A stretch of 64,000 nucleotides of DNA from Buchnera aphidicola (Anoecia corni) (GTDB taxonomy: Bacteria > Pseudomonadota > Gammaproteobacteria > Enterobacterales > Enterobacteriaceae). The DNA lies in NCBI RefSeq assembly GCF_964056675.1, contig NZ_OZ060371.1:124001-188000 (forward strand), given 5' to 3'. Under the pieces are notes generated by a model. The model had not been told where the DNA came from. It saw only the letters and a list, made by a program, of their open reading frames with translations, and did not search any database. Shown here in pieces: positions 52,862 to 62,288 of the stretch. Position numbers and translations under genes: made by a program. Each line of letters starts with the position of its first letter. Position 1 is the first letter of the stretch.

Positions 52862-55402
52862 TTAATCTAATATAGATTCATTTACTTTTTGTAAAGCTAC
52901 CACTTTTTCTTTAGAAGTAGTTCTTATTAATATTATTCCTTGTGTATTTCTTCCTAAGACACATACTTCTGAAATCCTAGTTCTTACTAAAGTACCAGCA
53001 TTGGTTATAATCATAATTTGATTGTTTTTTACAACTTGTATCGCACCTATCATTATTTTATTTTTACTAGTTATTTTAATTGCAATAACACCTTTTGTAG
53101 CACGCGATTTTACAGGAAATTCTGATAATTTTGTTTGTTTTCCGTATCCATTTTCAGTAACAGTTAAAATATTTCCAGATCCACGTGGGATTATTAAAGA
53201 AACTACTGTATCTTTGTCATCTAGTTTTATTCCTTTTATTCCAGATGCTACTCTTCCCATAGTTCTAACTTTATCTTCAGCAAAACGTACTACTTTTCCT
53301 TTCTTTGTAAACAACATCACATGATCTATTCCACTTGTTAATGCAACACCAATTAATTTATCATCATCTCGTAAATTTATTGCAATAATTCCTTTATTCC
53401 TTGGACGTTTAAATTCTGACAATCTTGTTTTTTTTACTACTCCGTTTGCTGTTGCCATAAATATGTTTATACCATGATTATATTTATTAATTGGTAAAAT
53501 AGTTGTAATTCGTTCTTTATAACTTAATGGTAATAAATTGACAATAGGTTTTCCTCTAGCATGTCTACTAGCTTCTGGTAATTGATATACTTTCATCCAA
53601 TAAATAATTCCTTTGCTAGAAAAACATAGAATCGTATCATGGGTATTAGCAACAAGTAAACTAGCAATAAAATCTTTTTCTTTCATTGAAGTAGCAGATT
53701 TTCCCTTACCACCTCTTTTTTGAGCATTATAATCAGATATAGGTTGATATTTTACATATCCAGAATGAGACAAAGTTACAACAACATCTTCTTTATTAAT
53801 AAGGTCTTCTATAGTAACATCCGACTGATCAGCTATTATTTTTGTTCTTCTATCATCTCTAAAATTCTTAGAAATATCTTTTAATTCAGTTTTAACAACA
53901 TTAATTAAGTTTTCAGAATATTTTAATATATCTACTAATTTTTGAATTTCAATAACAATTTGTTTATATTCACTAAAAATTTTATTTTTCTCTAAATGCG
54001 TTAGTTTATATAATCGTAAATCCAAAATTGCTTGAACCTGTTTTTCATTCAATAAATATTTTTTATTAATATTAATAAATGTATGATTTATATTTATTGA
54101 TTTCAGTATTGTATTTTTTTTTAAAATATTATTAATAAAATCTGTTTTGTTAACTGTCCATCTTCTAGATAGTAATATTTGTTTAGCTTCTAAAGAACTA
54201 GATGCATTTTGAATAAGTTGTATCATTCTTTTAATATTACCTAAAGCAATAGTAAAACCTTCTAATACCATAGCTTCATTCATAATTTTTTTTAATTGAA
54301 AAACAGTACGACGTCTTACTATATTTTTTCTATGATTAACAAAACAATGTATTATTTCTTTCAATGTCATTATTTTTGGTTGTCCATTACACAATGCTAC
54401 CATATTAATTCCAAAAGAAATTTGTAATTGTGTTAATAAATATAACTTATTAAGTATAACTTCTGATATAGCCTCACGCTTTATTTCTACAACAATTCTC
54501 ATACCATCTTTATCTGATTCATCGCGTAAAGCAGTTATTCCACTAATTCTTTTTTCTTTTACTAATTCAGCAATTTTTTCTATTAGTTTAGATTTATTTA
54601 CCTGATATGGTAATTGATAAATTATTATCGATTCTTTTTTAGTTTTTTTATTCACTTCTACGTGTGTACAAGATCTTATATATATTTTTCCTTTACCTGT
54701 ACTATAAGCTTCTTTTATACCAAATTGTCCATTAATTATACCTGACGTTGGAAAGTCTGGACCAGGTATATATTTCATAAGATCTTGTACATTAAGATTA
54801 CTATTATCTATATAAGCTAAGCAAGCATCTATTACTTCTTTCAAATTATGCGGTGGGATATTAGTTGCCATTCCTACAGCTATACCAGAAGATCCATTTA
54901 TTAATAAATTTGGAATTTTTGTAGGAAGAATATCTGGTATTTTTTCTGTTTCATCATAATTATTTATAAAATTGACCGTATCTTTATCTAAATCACTCAA
55001 TAATTCGTAAGCTATTTTTGACATTCTCACTTCTGTATATCTCATAGCAGCCGCTGAATCACCATCTACAGATCCAAAATTCCCTTGTCCATCTACTAAC
55101 ATGTAACGCAGTGAAAAATTTTGAGCCATGCGAACAAGAGAATCATAAACCGCTGAATCACCATGAGGATGATATTTTCCAATAACGTCTCCTACAATTC
55201 GAGCTGATTTTTTATAAGGTTTATTCCAATAGTTTCCCAGAACACTCATAGCAAATAGTATTCTTCTATGTACTGGTTTTAAACCATCTCTAACATCTGG
55301 TAAGGCTCTACCTATAATAACTGACATAGCATAATCTAAATACGATTTTTCTAATTCCTTTTCAATATCTACTTTCTTAATTTCTCTTGAATCATCTAAC
55401 AT
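52862..55402 (-). CDS. gyrA: DNA gyrase subunit A
   Basis: Breakage-reunion subunit of gyrase, which introduces negative supercoils. I choose ATG 55402 because AAGGA lies about nine bases upstream and [17 protein letters not shown] aligns with E. coli; a longer opening has no similarity. This gives 846 residues against 875. The catalytic Tyr is in [11 protein letters not shown] about residue 122. The quinolone region [12 protein letters not shown] has the wild-type Ser and Asp. The GyrA-box QKRGGKGKS (about residue 561) is present. The acidic C-terminal tail of E. coli GyrA is missing. Neighbourhood gyrA-nrdA-nrdB matches E. coli, without ubiG. Confidence 0.98.
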   Translation of the reverse strand: MLDDSREIKKVDIEKELEKSYLDYAMSVIIGRALPDVRDGLKPVHRRILFAMSVLGNYWNKPYKKSARIVGDVIGKYHPHGDSAVYDSLVRMAQNFSLRYMLVDGQGNFGSVDGDSAAAMRYTEVRMSKIAYELLSDLDKDTVNFINNYDETEKIPDILPTKIPNLLINGSSGIAVGMATNIPPHNLKEVIDACLAYIDNSNLNVQDLMKYIPGPDFPTSGIINGQFGIKEAYSTGKGKIYIRSCTHVEVNKKTKKESIIIYQLPYQVNKSKLIEKIAELVKEKRISGITALRDESDKDGMRIVVEIKREAISEVILNKLYLLTQLQISFGINMVALCNGQPKIMTLKEIIHCFVNHRKNIVRRRTVFQLKKIMNEAMVLEGFTIALGNIKRMIQLIQNASSSLEAKQILLSRRWTVNKTDFINNILKKNTILKSININHTFININKKYLLNEKQVQAILDLRLYKLTHLEKNKIFSEYKQIVIEIQKLVDILKYSENLINVVKTELKDISKNFRDDRRTKIIADQSDVTIEDLINKEDVVVTLSHSGYVKYQPISDYNAQKRGGKGKSATSMKEKDFIASLLVANTHDTILCFSSKGIIYWMKVYQLPEASRHARGKPIVNLLPLSYKERITTILPINKYNHGINIFMATANGVVKKTRLSEFKRPRNKGIIAINLRDDDKLIGVALTSGIDHVMLFTKKGKVVRFAEDKVRTMGRVASGIKGIKLDDKDTVVSLIIPRGSGNILTVTENGYGKQTKLSEFPVKSRATKGVIAIKITSKNKIMIGAIQVVKNNQIMIITNAGTLVRTRISEVCVLGRNTQGIILIRTTSKEKVVALQKVNESILD

Positions 55403-55955
55403 AAAACAATTATCCTTTACATTTTTATTACATAAAAAAAGAACATAATTTATATTAAATACCATTAATTAATTCTAATATTTTTTCTATTTTAAAATAA
55501 GTTTTATTAGAATTAACTACCAGTAATTATTTTATTCGAAACATATACATTTATATTCGTATAATATTTAATTCTATTTAATATATATAACAATAGAAGC
55601 ATTAATAATATTTTATTAATGCTTTATTATACTAGTAAACATATTTATTTAAATAAAATAAAAAACAATAAATATAGTATTATTTTAATTAAAATGATAT
55701 ATTTGTAAAAAATTTATACATATAAAATATATAGTTTTTAACATCAAATTATTTTTTACAAATCTATTACAATAAATGACATTAACAAATTATATAATTT
55801 TATAGTATTTTATAGAATATAATGATATGCGATTATATAACAGAAATCACACATATTCGAAACTGTAATAATTATATGTACATACCTATATAACTACACT
55901 AGATTAGTACATGCTAAAAATTACAACTAACATTTAATTTTAGGATATATATTTC
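55403..55955. other. Divergent AT spacer between gyrA and the DUF2076-like gene
   Basis: 553 bases without a gene or RNA. It should contain the gyrA promoter (minus) and the promoter of the plus-strand gene at 55956. No clear hexamers stand out. Confidence 0.4.
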
Positions 55956-56723
55956 ATGAAACAAGAAGAAAAAAATCTTATTGATAATTTATTTAATCAA
56001 TTAAAAAAAAATGAAGAAAAGTTTCCAGGAAGAAATACAGAAGCTGAAAAATACATTAAAAATTTAATATCGATCCAACCGAACTCTATTTATTATATAG
56101 TACAAACAGCTTTAGTTCAAGAAAGTGTGATTAAAAAATTAAATACGCAATTAAAATTGCAAGAAAAAATTTATAAAAAAAAAGAAGAACCTAATTTTTT
56201 ATTTTCTTCAGTATTAGATAAAAAGGATAATACGATTTCTTCTATAAACAATACTACTCCAGAAATAAAAAAAAACTATAATCACAATCAATCAAACCCG
56301 AACAATCCAATTAATAATCCATTAAATAATACTCCTCATAATACTAGTAATGATAGTTTTTTAGGAAATGCAATTAAAACAGCAGCAGGAGTAGCAGGAG
56401 GAGTTGCATTAGGTAATATGTTTTCAAATTTATTTCAACATAATAATAATGAACAACATATCGACCACATTATTGAACATGATACAATTATAGAAAAAAA
56501 CATAAATAACACTGATTTCCAAAATAATAATAAAAACAATGTAAATAATACGGAAGAAGAACTATCGTCGCATACTGCTCCTCATAATTATAATGATAAT
56601 ACGGAAGAAGAACTATCGTCGCATACTGCTCCTCATAATTATAATGATAATACGGAAGAAGAACTATCGTCGCATGACATGTTTAGTGATAACGACGAGA
56701 TAGACGATCTTAATGATTTGTAA
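55956..56723 (+). CDS. DUF2076-like protein with C-terminal tandem repeats
   Basis: 255 residues of unknown function. The N-terminal 75 residues resemble the DUF2076 family: EEKNLIDNLFNQLKKNEEKF, NTEAEKYIKNLISIQPNSIY and a YYIVQTALVQE block, followed by a short coiled stretch. A low-complexity N/P/S region comes next, then a Gly/Ala-rich segment AAGVAGGVALGNMFSNLFQ about residues 147-165, which could insert in or lie on a membrane. The tail holds a 17-residue acidic unit NTEEELSSHTAPHNYND present twice and then partly a third time. No signal peptide is seen. Weak AGGA upstream of the ATG. Family membership is from memory of the domain; function cannot be stated. Confidence 0.8.
   Translation: MKQEEKNLIDNLFNQLKKNEEKFPGRNTEAEKYIKNLISIQPNSIYYIVQTALVQESVIKKLNTQLKLQEKIYKKKEEPNFLFSSVLDKKDNTISSINNTTPEIKKNYNHNQSNPNNPINNPLNNTPHNTSNDSFLGNAIKTAAGVAGGVALGNMFSNLFQHNNNEQHIDHIIEHDTIIEKNINNTDFQNNNKNNVNNTEEELSSHTAPHNYNDNTEEELSSHTAPHNYNDNTEEELSSHDMFSDNDEIDDLNDL
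56547..56675 (+). repeat. 51-bp in-frame tandem repeat, 2.5 copies
   Basis: Copies at 56547-56597 and 56598-56648 are identical base for base, and a 27-base partial copy follows at 56649-56675. The unit is a multiple of three, so the frame is kept. It encodes NTEEELSSHTAPHNYND and is richer in G and C (CGGAAGAAGAACTATCGTCG) than its surroundings. Confidence 0.97.
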
Positions 56724-56794
56724 ATAAATTTTATATCTATCAAATATATTTAAATAAAAATAAATTAATTTAACATTTTACACTCATCATTATA

Positions 56795-56826
56795 AAACCA
56801 GCAAAAAAATATAACTATGCTGGTTT
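56795..56826. terminator. Hairpin between the convergent DUF2076-like and peroxiredoxin genes
   Basis: A perfect 9-bp stem AAACCAGCA/TGCTGGTTT (56795-56803 with 56818-56826) with a 14-base A-rich loop. It carries four G-C pairs, notable here, and lies between two convergent stops. A terminal T run is short on either strand, so efficiency is uncertain. Confidence 0.55.
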
Positions 56827-56872
56827 AAACTTCATATTAAATATATGTTATACATATATAAAACATTAAAAA

Positions 56873-57475
56873 CTATAAACTATTGCTATGTTTTGTTAAA
56901 AACGTTTTAACACCTAATGAAGAAGGAGTCATACCTTCTTTTCCTTTTTTCCAATTGGCAGGACATACTTCACCAACTTTTTCAGTATGTTCAATAGCAT
57001 CTATTATTCTTAAAAATTCCTGAGTATTTCTTCCAAAAGGAAGATCATTAACTACTTGATGGCGAATAATTCCATGTTTGTCTATTATGAAAGATGCTCG
57101 TAAAGCTACTCCTAAAATAGGATGTTCTATACCATATAATTTCTGTATTTTTCTCTTTATGTCAGAAACCATTACATATTTAACTGGTCCAATCCCTCCA
57201 TTTTGACGATCAGTATTTCTCCAAGCATTGTGTACAAAAACTGAATCTATAGAAATTCCTATAATTTGAACCTTACGTTTTTCAAAGTGAGAATAAGCAT
57301 TGTCTAAAGATATTAATTCAGAAGGACATACAAAAGTAAAGTCCATAGGCCAAAAAAATATAATAGAATATTTATTATTTACAAATTTTTTTAAATTAAA
57401 GTTATTTACAATATCACCATTTTTTAAAATAGCTGATGCAGTAAAATCAGGAGCGGGCAATGTTACTAATGACAT
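56873..57475 (-). CDS. Typical 2-Cys peroxiredoxin (AhpC/TSA family)
   Basis: Thiol peroxidase that reduces hydrogen peroxide and organic hydroperoxides. It has 200 residues, in the usual range. The peroxidatic Cys is in MDFTFVCPSELISL (about residue 50) and the resolving Cys in EVCPANWKKGKEGM (about residue 171). VSDIKRKIQKLYGI and RASFIIDKHGIIRH are family blocks. It resembles the eukaryote-like TSA branch at least as much as E. coli AhpC, so I leave the symbol empty (ahpC or tsaA would be used). No ahpF or trx gene is adjacent. Confidence 0.95.
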   Translation of the reverse strand: MSLVTLPAPDFTASAILKNGDIVNNFNLKKFVNNKYSIIFFWPMDFTFVCPSELISLDNAYSHFEKRKVQIIGISIDSVFVHNAWRNTDRQNGGIGPVKYVMVSDIKRKIQKLYGIEHPILGVALRASFIIDKHGIIRHQVVNDLPFGRNTQEFLRIIDAIEHTEKVGEVCPANWKKGKEGMTPSSLGVKTFLTKHSNSL

Positions 57476-57645
57476 AAATTTCCCTTAATAAAATGTTTAT
57501 TGTTTTAAATAATGTCAAATTACAGCTTTTACTTTTAAAAAATATTATTACACAGTATAATGAATTATATAAAATATGAAAATATATATAAACTTTAAAT
57601 TCTATCCTTTTTTATATTTTAACACTGGAATCTATTCTGATAAAA

Positions 57646-58310
57646 ATGAATAATACTAAATATTCTTGGAATAATATTTTAATAGAAGAAAAAAAAAACC
57701 TTATTTTATAAATCTAATCAAATTTATAAAACAACAAAGACTAACAAAAACAATATATCCTAAAGCGAAAAATATATTTAACGCTTTTAAATTTACACCA
57801 TTTTATAATATTAAAGTAGTAATCATAGGACAAGATCCTTACTATAATAAAAATCAAGCTAATGGTTTAGCCTTTTCTGTATATTCTCAATGTACTATAA
57901 TTCCTCCATCACTAAAAAATATTTTTAAAGAAATAAATAACGATTTAAATAAAAATAAATTATACTCTGACGGATGTTTAATTCGTTGGGCTAAACAAGG
58001 GATTCTTTTACTAAATACTATTTTAACAGTAGAAGAAAAAAAACCTATGTCTCACGCTAATATTGGATGGGAAATTTTTACAAACCAAATTATTAATATA
58101 ATTAATCAATTAAGAAAAAATATAATTTTTATACTATGGGGATCATTTGCAAAAAAAAAATTACCATTAATCAACACAAAAAAACATTTCATATTAACTT
58201 CATCGCATCCATCTCCACTATCAGCGCATAGAGGATTTATAGGATGTAATCATTTTTCTAAAACAAATAAACTATTATTACAACTAAAAAAAAAAATTAT
58301 AGTGTGGTAA
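57646..58310 (+). CDS. ung: Uracil-DNA glycosylase, frame interrupted at an A10 tract
   Basis: Removes uracil from DNA and starts base-excision repair, with Nfo acting next. The ATG at 57646 gives [17 protein letters not shown] and then hits ten As (57689-57698), after which that frame stops. The downstream frame is open without interruption from the tract to 58310. It carries the catalytic GQDPYY, GCLIRWA-like and [17 protein letters not shown] motifs. With eleven As the protein is about 221 residues (E. coli 229) and EEKKKPYF aligns with E. coli EEKQQPYF. No second lesion is seen. Either slippage restores function, the gene has just been lost, or the tract length is a sequencing error. Confidence 0.9.
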
Positions 58311-58370
58311 TTTAATTTAAATTAAGACTAATATATAAAAAAAATATTTTTATAATACAAACTAAAATAC

Positions 58371-58432
<62 letters not shown>

Positions 58433-58452
58433 ACATATTAATAAATAAGACT

Positions 58453-59061
58453 TTATGTAACAACGTTTACTCTAACTTTTCTTAATATTTCATTGTTAAA
58501 AAAATAACCCGGTTTTACAACATTATGTACGATGTACGAATCTTTATCTTTACCATCAAGATGATTATTAATTTCATGTTTTTTATGTTCAAAACAACTA
58601 TTTTTACTGACTTCTATTTTTTTTAATCCAAATTTAAAAAGACACTTTAAAAGTAAAATTCTAGTTAATACTATTCCTTCAATAATAGGATCTTTTAACA
58701 TATTTTCTTTTTTTACTGTATATATAACAGAATCCAACAAGTCTAACACAGGAAAAAAATCTAAAAAAAATCGTTTTAAATATTCATTTTTAATATTAAG
58801 CAACTCTATGCCTAAATTTTTTTCAAAGTTCTCTATGTTCGCTTGATGTCTTAAATTTAAATTTTTAATTTCTTTTTTTATATTAAATATTTTTTTTTGA
58901 ATTTCATTAACTTTCTGTGACGTATATTTAATATTTTTAATATTTTCTATTTCATCTATAATAGACTCATCATGTTTTTTTTTTTCTTGCAATGTTTTCT
59001 GATTTTGCATTTTTTTTAAAAAATTTTTATCTTGATAATTTTTTTTACTTTTATCATTCAT
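58453..59061 (-). CDS. grpE: Nucleotide exchange factor GrpE
   Basis: Exchanges ADP for ATP on DnaK. It has 202 residues (E. coli 197). The first 60 residues are very Lys/Asn-rich and poorly conserved. A long predicted coiled coil spans about 60-95, followed by LDFFPVLDLLDSVIYTVKKE. The C-terminal beta domain has the family ending YIVHNVVKPGYFFNNEILRK. AAAGGG lies six bases before the ATG. It is divergent from nadK, as in E. coli. No CCCCAT-type heat-shock promoter is visible upstream, unlike dnaK. Confidence 0.95.
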   Translation of the reverse strand: MNDKSKKNYQDKNFLKKMQNQKTLQEKKKHDESIIDEIENIKNIKYTSQKVNEIQKKIFNIKKEIKNLNLRHQANIENFEKNLGIELLNIKNEYLKRFFLDFFPVLDLLDSVIYTVKKENMLKDPIIEGIVLTRILLLKCLFKFGLKKIEVSKNSCFEHKKHEINNHLDGKDKDSYIVHNVVKPGYFFNNEILRKVRVNVVT

Positions 59062-59198
59062 AAAATACCCTTTAGAAAAGTAAAAACTTATAGATTTTTA
59101 GTTAAAATTTAAATGATATAAAAAATTATTATATAAAATTTTTTAAATTTTATTATAATTTAATATTTATAAATAAATCCTATACAAAGGAAATAAAA

Positions 59199-60082
59199 GT
59201 GGTAAACAAACAATTTTACTACATTGGCATAATTGGTCAACCTAGAAATAATCATTCTTTGATAACCCATAAAATTTTATATTACTGGTTACTAAAGAAA
59301 GGATATGAAGTAATTATCGAAATTGATGTTTCAAAAAAATTGAAATTTCACATTAAAACTGTTGGTACATTAGCAGAAATTGGAAAACTATGCGATTTAG
59401 CTATTATCGTAGGCGGAGATGGAAATATGTTACACGCAGCTAGAGTTTTATCTTCATATAATATAAAAATTATCGGAATAAATCGAGGAAAGCTAGGATT
59501 TTTGACTGATTTAGAACCTGATACTGCATTAAAAACATTAGAAACAGTACTTAATGGAAAATATTTTCTAGAAAAAAGATTTTTTTTAAAAATACAGTTG
59601 TCTAAAAAATTTGATAAAAAAAAAAAAGTTTTAGTGCTATTAATGAAGTTATTCTACATTCAGATAAAGTATCTAACATGATTGATTTTGAAGTATATAT
59701 CAATAAAAAATTTTCTTTTTCTCATCGATCAGATGGATTTATTATATCAACTCCAACTGGATCTACAGGTTATTCATTATCAGCTGGAGGTCCCATTTTA
59801 GAACATTCTTTACAAGCAATAATACTTATTCCAATGTTTCCTCATACTTTATCATCACGTCCTGTAGTAATTAGTAGCAACAGTCATATTTGTTTAAAAG
59901 TAAATAATATGCATAAAAATCTACAGATCAGTTGTGATAATCAAGTTATTCTTCCTATAAAAATAAAAGAAAAAATTTTTATACGGAAAAGTACTAATTA
60001 CTTGTATCTGATCCATCCAAAAAACTATAATTACTTTAGTCATTTAAGGTCTAAGTTAAATTGGTCAAAAAATTTTTTTTAA
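59199..60082 (+). CDS. nadK: NAD kinase, frame interrupted at an A12 tract
   Basis: Phosphorylates NAD to NADP. The GTG at 59199 has AAAGG about eight bases upstream. The first part (59199 to about 59627) has [37 protein letters not shown] and [13 protein letters not shown]. Twelve As at 59616-59627 then shift the frame, and that frame stops at 59681. The rest continues in another frame with [37 protein letters not shown] and [14 protein letters not shown] to 60082. One extra A gives about 294 residues (E. coli 292) with all NAD-kinase motifs. An ATG at 59678 restarts the second half but would lack the GGDG ATP site. Function is probably kept by slippage (inference). Confidence 0.9.
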
Positions 60083-60169
60083 AAATATATATATATACAT
60101 CATATAAATTAACTGTATTAACATACGCATATCTACTTATAACGTAAGATATATAATATGTTTGTTTTA

Positions 60170-60536
60170 TGGAGCTGGCGGGATTTGAACCCGCGTCCAA
60201 AACACTTACGATTATGGTTCTACATGTTTAGTCTATATTAATTTATTGTTTTTCTGATATAAAATAGACATAGATCAAAAAAAAATCTTGTAAAAACTTT
60301 AGCATATAATATTTACAAGAAAATATTAACTATGCGATCTTTTACATATGACCTTTTATACACAAAAATGAAAAAGAAGCATTTTTGTAAAAGGGCTTTA
60401 CACAGTTTTTTAAGCTGCTAAAGCGTATTCTGTTTTTTTGTTTGCGTTTAAATTTTTACGGTTTTTACGAGGCAACCGTAACCCTCGACATGCACCATAT
60501 ATTTTTAGTTATTTTGTCGAATCCAATATCAGCCCC
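60170..60536 (-). ncRNA. ssrA: Transfer-messenger RNA (tmRNA)
   Basis: Rescues stalled ribosomes by adding a degradation tag. The minus-strand transcript begins GGGGCTGATATTGGATTCGA at 60536 and ends with the tRNA-like half CGCGGGTTCAAATCCCGCC and AGCTCCA at 60170. The 5' GGGGCT pairs with the 3' AGCTCC as the acceptor stem. The tag reading frame on the minus strand (about 60448-60413) reads ANKKTEYALAA followed by TAA, ending in the typical ALAA. Length about 367 bases (E. coli 363). The CCA end is not encoded: TAA follows the discriminator A. Confidence 0.96.
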
Positions 60537-60552
60537 AAAAAATGCAACTATT

Positions 60553-60558
60553 ATTATA
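60553..60558 (-). promoter_or_regulatory. Likely -10 element of ssrA
   Basis: A perfect TATAAT on the minus strand (60558-60553) lies 16 bases before the tmRNA 5' end. No good TTGACA-like -35 is seen 17 bases further upstream, only AT-rich sequence. Confidence 0.45.
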
Positions 60559-60794
60559 CCAAATATTTTTTTTAATTTATATATTTTTTAAATTTATTTA
60601 AAACGCATATATTTACAAAAACACTATACAACTATTTTTATAATGGATTAAACGCACTCTATTTATACTATACTTAAATAAATTATACGAATTTCTTTGC
60701 TAATTTATTAGTATTTTTTTATAATTGCAATTCTTCTATTATTTAAAATTACATTCTTATTATTCTAAATTATATTAAAGGATCCTTCTAAAAT

Positions 60795-61103
60795 ATGAAT
60801 ACTCTCGAGAAAATAAAAAACCAAATAAAAAAAAATAACATTCTACTATATATGAAAGGTTCTCCTGAAAAACCTCAATGCGGTTTTTCTGCTCAAGCAG
60901 CACAAGCTATATCTTTATGCAAAAAAAAATTTGCTTATGTTGATGTTTTAGAACATCCAGATATACGCAAAGAATTACCAAAATATGCTAACTGGCCTAC
61001 TTTTCCACAATTGTGGATAAAAGAAGAACTAATTGGTGGATGCAACATAATACTAGAAATGTTTAATAATGGAGAACTTCAAAAATACATCGATTCTGTT
61101 TAG
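60795..61103 (+). CDS. grxD: Monothiol glutaredoxin 4
   Basis: CGFS-type glutaredoxin that carries and delivers [2Fe-2S] clusters, useful for the many iron-sulfur proteins of the nuo operon. It has 102 residues (about 115 in E. coli). The active-site block PEKPQCGFSAQAAQA (Cys about residue 28) is intact. The glutathione-binding NWPTFPQLWIKEELIGGCNI about residues 66-85 follows. AAGGATCC precedes the ATG. It lies near rnt and the superoxide dismutase gene, matching the E. coli rnt-lhr-grxD-mepH-sodB neighbourhood. It stops with UAG. Confidence 0.97.
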   Translation: MNTLEKIKNQIKKNNILLYMKGSPEKPQCGFSAQAAQAISLCKKKFAYVDVLEHPDIRKELPKYANWPTFPQLWIKEELIGGCNIILEMFNNGELQKYIDSV

Positions 61104-61187
61104 AATTTTATTCTTAATGTTATTAATTACCAATTTAAACTTTTTCTATATACGTTTATAAAAAATATGTGTTAATTTAAATAAAAC

Positions 61188-61210
61188 TTATCTTTATAAA
61201 TTAAAGATAA
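61188..61210. terminator. Weak hairpin between convergent grxD and rnt
   Basis: An 8-bp perfect stem TTATCTTT/AAAGATAA (61188-61195 with 61203-61210, seven-base loop) with one G-C pair. The position suits a shared terminator but the structure is weak. Confidence 0.25.
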
Positions 61211-61266
61211 TAGAAAATAAAATTACATAACGCATTTATATTTTATCAAAATATATAACCTATTTC

Positions 61267-61911
61267 TTAAAAATTAGTTTCGTTTGGAGGCCATCCACCT
61301 AATCGCTTCCAGCGATTAACTAATTCGCAAAAAAGATCAGCAGTTTGTAATGTATCATATAACGCAGAATGCGCTTGATTATTATCAAAACAAATACCAG
61401 CTGCTTTACAAGCTTTAGCTAAAACTGTCTGACCAAAAACTAAACCACTGAGTGATGCTGTATCAAATGTAACAAATGGATGAAAAGGATGTTCTTTTAT
61501 TCCTATTCTGTTTATTGCTTCAATTAAAAACGTATGATCAAATGCAGCATTATGAGCTACTACTATCGCACGACTACATTTTTCTCCTTCAATTCCTTTA
61601 TATATGCAAGAAAAAATGGATTTAAGAGCTTTTTTTTCACTTACCGCTTGTCTTAAAGGATTAAAAGGATCAATTTTATTAAAAGCCAATGCTTCTTTTT
61701 GTATACATGCACCTACAAACGGAATAATATGAAAATGTAAAGTATCTTTTTTCTTTAACCATCCATCTTCATCCATGCTTAATGTTACAATAGCTATTTC
61801 CAATAAAGCATCTTTTTGAGGATTAAATCCAGCTGTTTCTAGATCTATTACTACTGGATAAAAATTACGAAATCTACTAGACAAAGAATTTTTTTTATTA
61901 TTATTTAACAT
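61267..61911 (-). CDS. rnt: Ribonuclease T
   Basis: DEDD-family 3'-5' exoribonuclease that trims tRNA and stable RNA 3' ends and turns over tRNA CCA ends. I choose ATG 61911 because GAG lies about eight bases upstream and it gives 214 residues (E. coli 215). Upstream in-frame starts (61932, 61941) would add a tail without similarity. Catalytic motifs: [11 protein letters not shown] (Asp and Glu), [13 protein letters not shown] (Asp) and [12 protein letters not shown] (His and Asp). The C-terminal [11 protein letters not shown] is conserved. Confidence 0.96.
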   Translation of the reverse strand: MLNNNKKNSLSSRFRNFYPVVIDLETAGFNPQKDALLEIAIVTLSMDEDGWLKKKDTLHFHIIPFVGACIQKEALAFNKIDPFNPLRQAVSEKKALKSIFSCIYKGIEGEKCSRAIVVAHNAAFDHTFLIEAINRIGIKEHPFHPFVTFDTASLSGLVFGQTVLAKACKAAGICFDNNQAHSALYDTLQTADLFCELVNRWKRLGGWPPNETNF

Positions 61912-62288
61912 ATTACATCTCGTTTGAATCATATTTAACAAATTTTATTTATTAAAATAGATAAAAAATAACAGACATATATATATTTTAACCTTTTTAT
62001 TTTAAACACATACATATATACATAAATTAAAAAATAAAGTGTATACTTTATACATAATTTATATAATAAATCTTTTTAAGTACAAATAAAACACCAAATT
62101 ATATAAAATATAATAATATTTTATATAAAAAATTTATGTAAAATGCAAATATTTTTTATAAAAAACATATTATTGTTCTCGTTAAAAATAACATTATCTA
62201 TTTATTTACATCTATTTAATAAAATAAAGTAAAAATTAAATTTATTAAAAATAATACTACTTATTTTATTATACTACAGGAAAAAAAA
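61912..62288. other. Divergent AT spacer between rnt and sodA
   Basis: 377 bases without a gene. In E. coli lhr, grxD and mepH sit in this neighbourhood. The promoters of rnt and sodA must be here but cannot be resolved by eye. Short AT runs and one imperfect TATAC repeat only. Confidence 0.4.

Noticed and set aside
59678..60082. Separate gene for the second half of NAD kinase
   Set aside because: It lacks the GGDG ATP site and the SAINEVILH residues just upstream in the same frame; it is the 3' part of one nadK gene.
60171..60200. A tRNA gene suggested by the GGGATTTGAACCCGC stretch
   Set aside because: This is the tRNA-like end of ssrA; the rest of the tmRNA, including tag frame and 5' end, is present.
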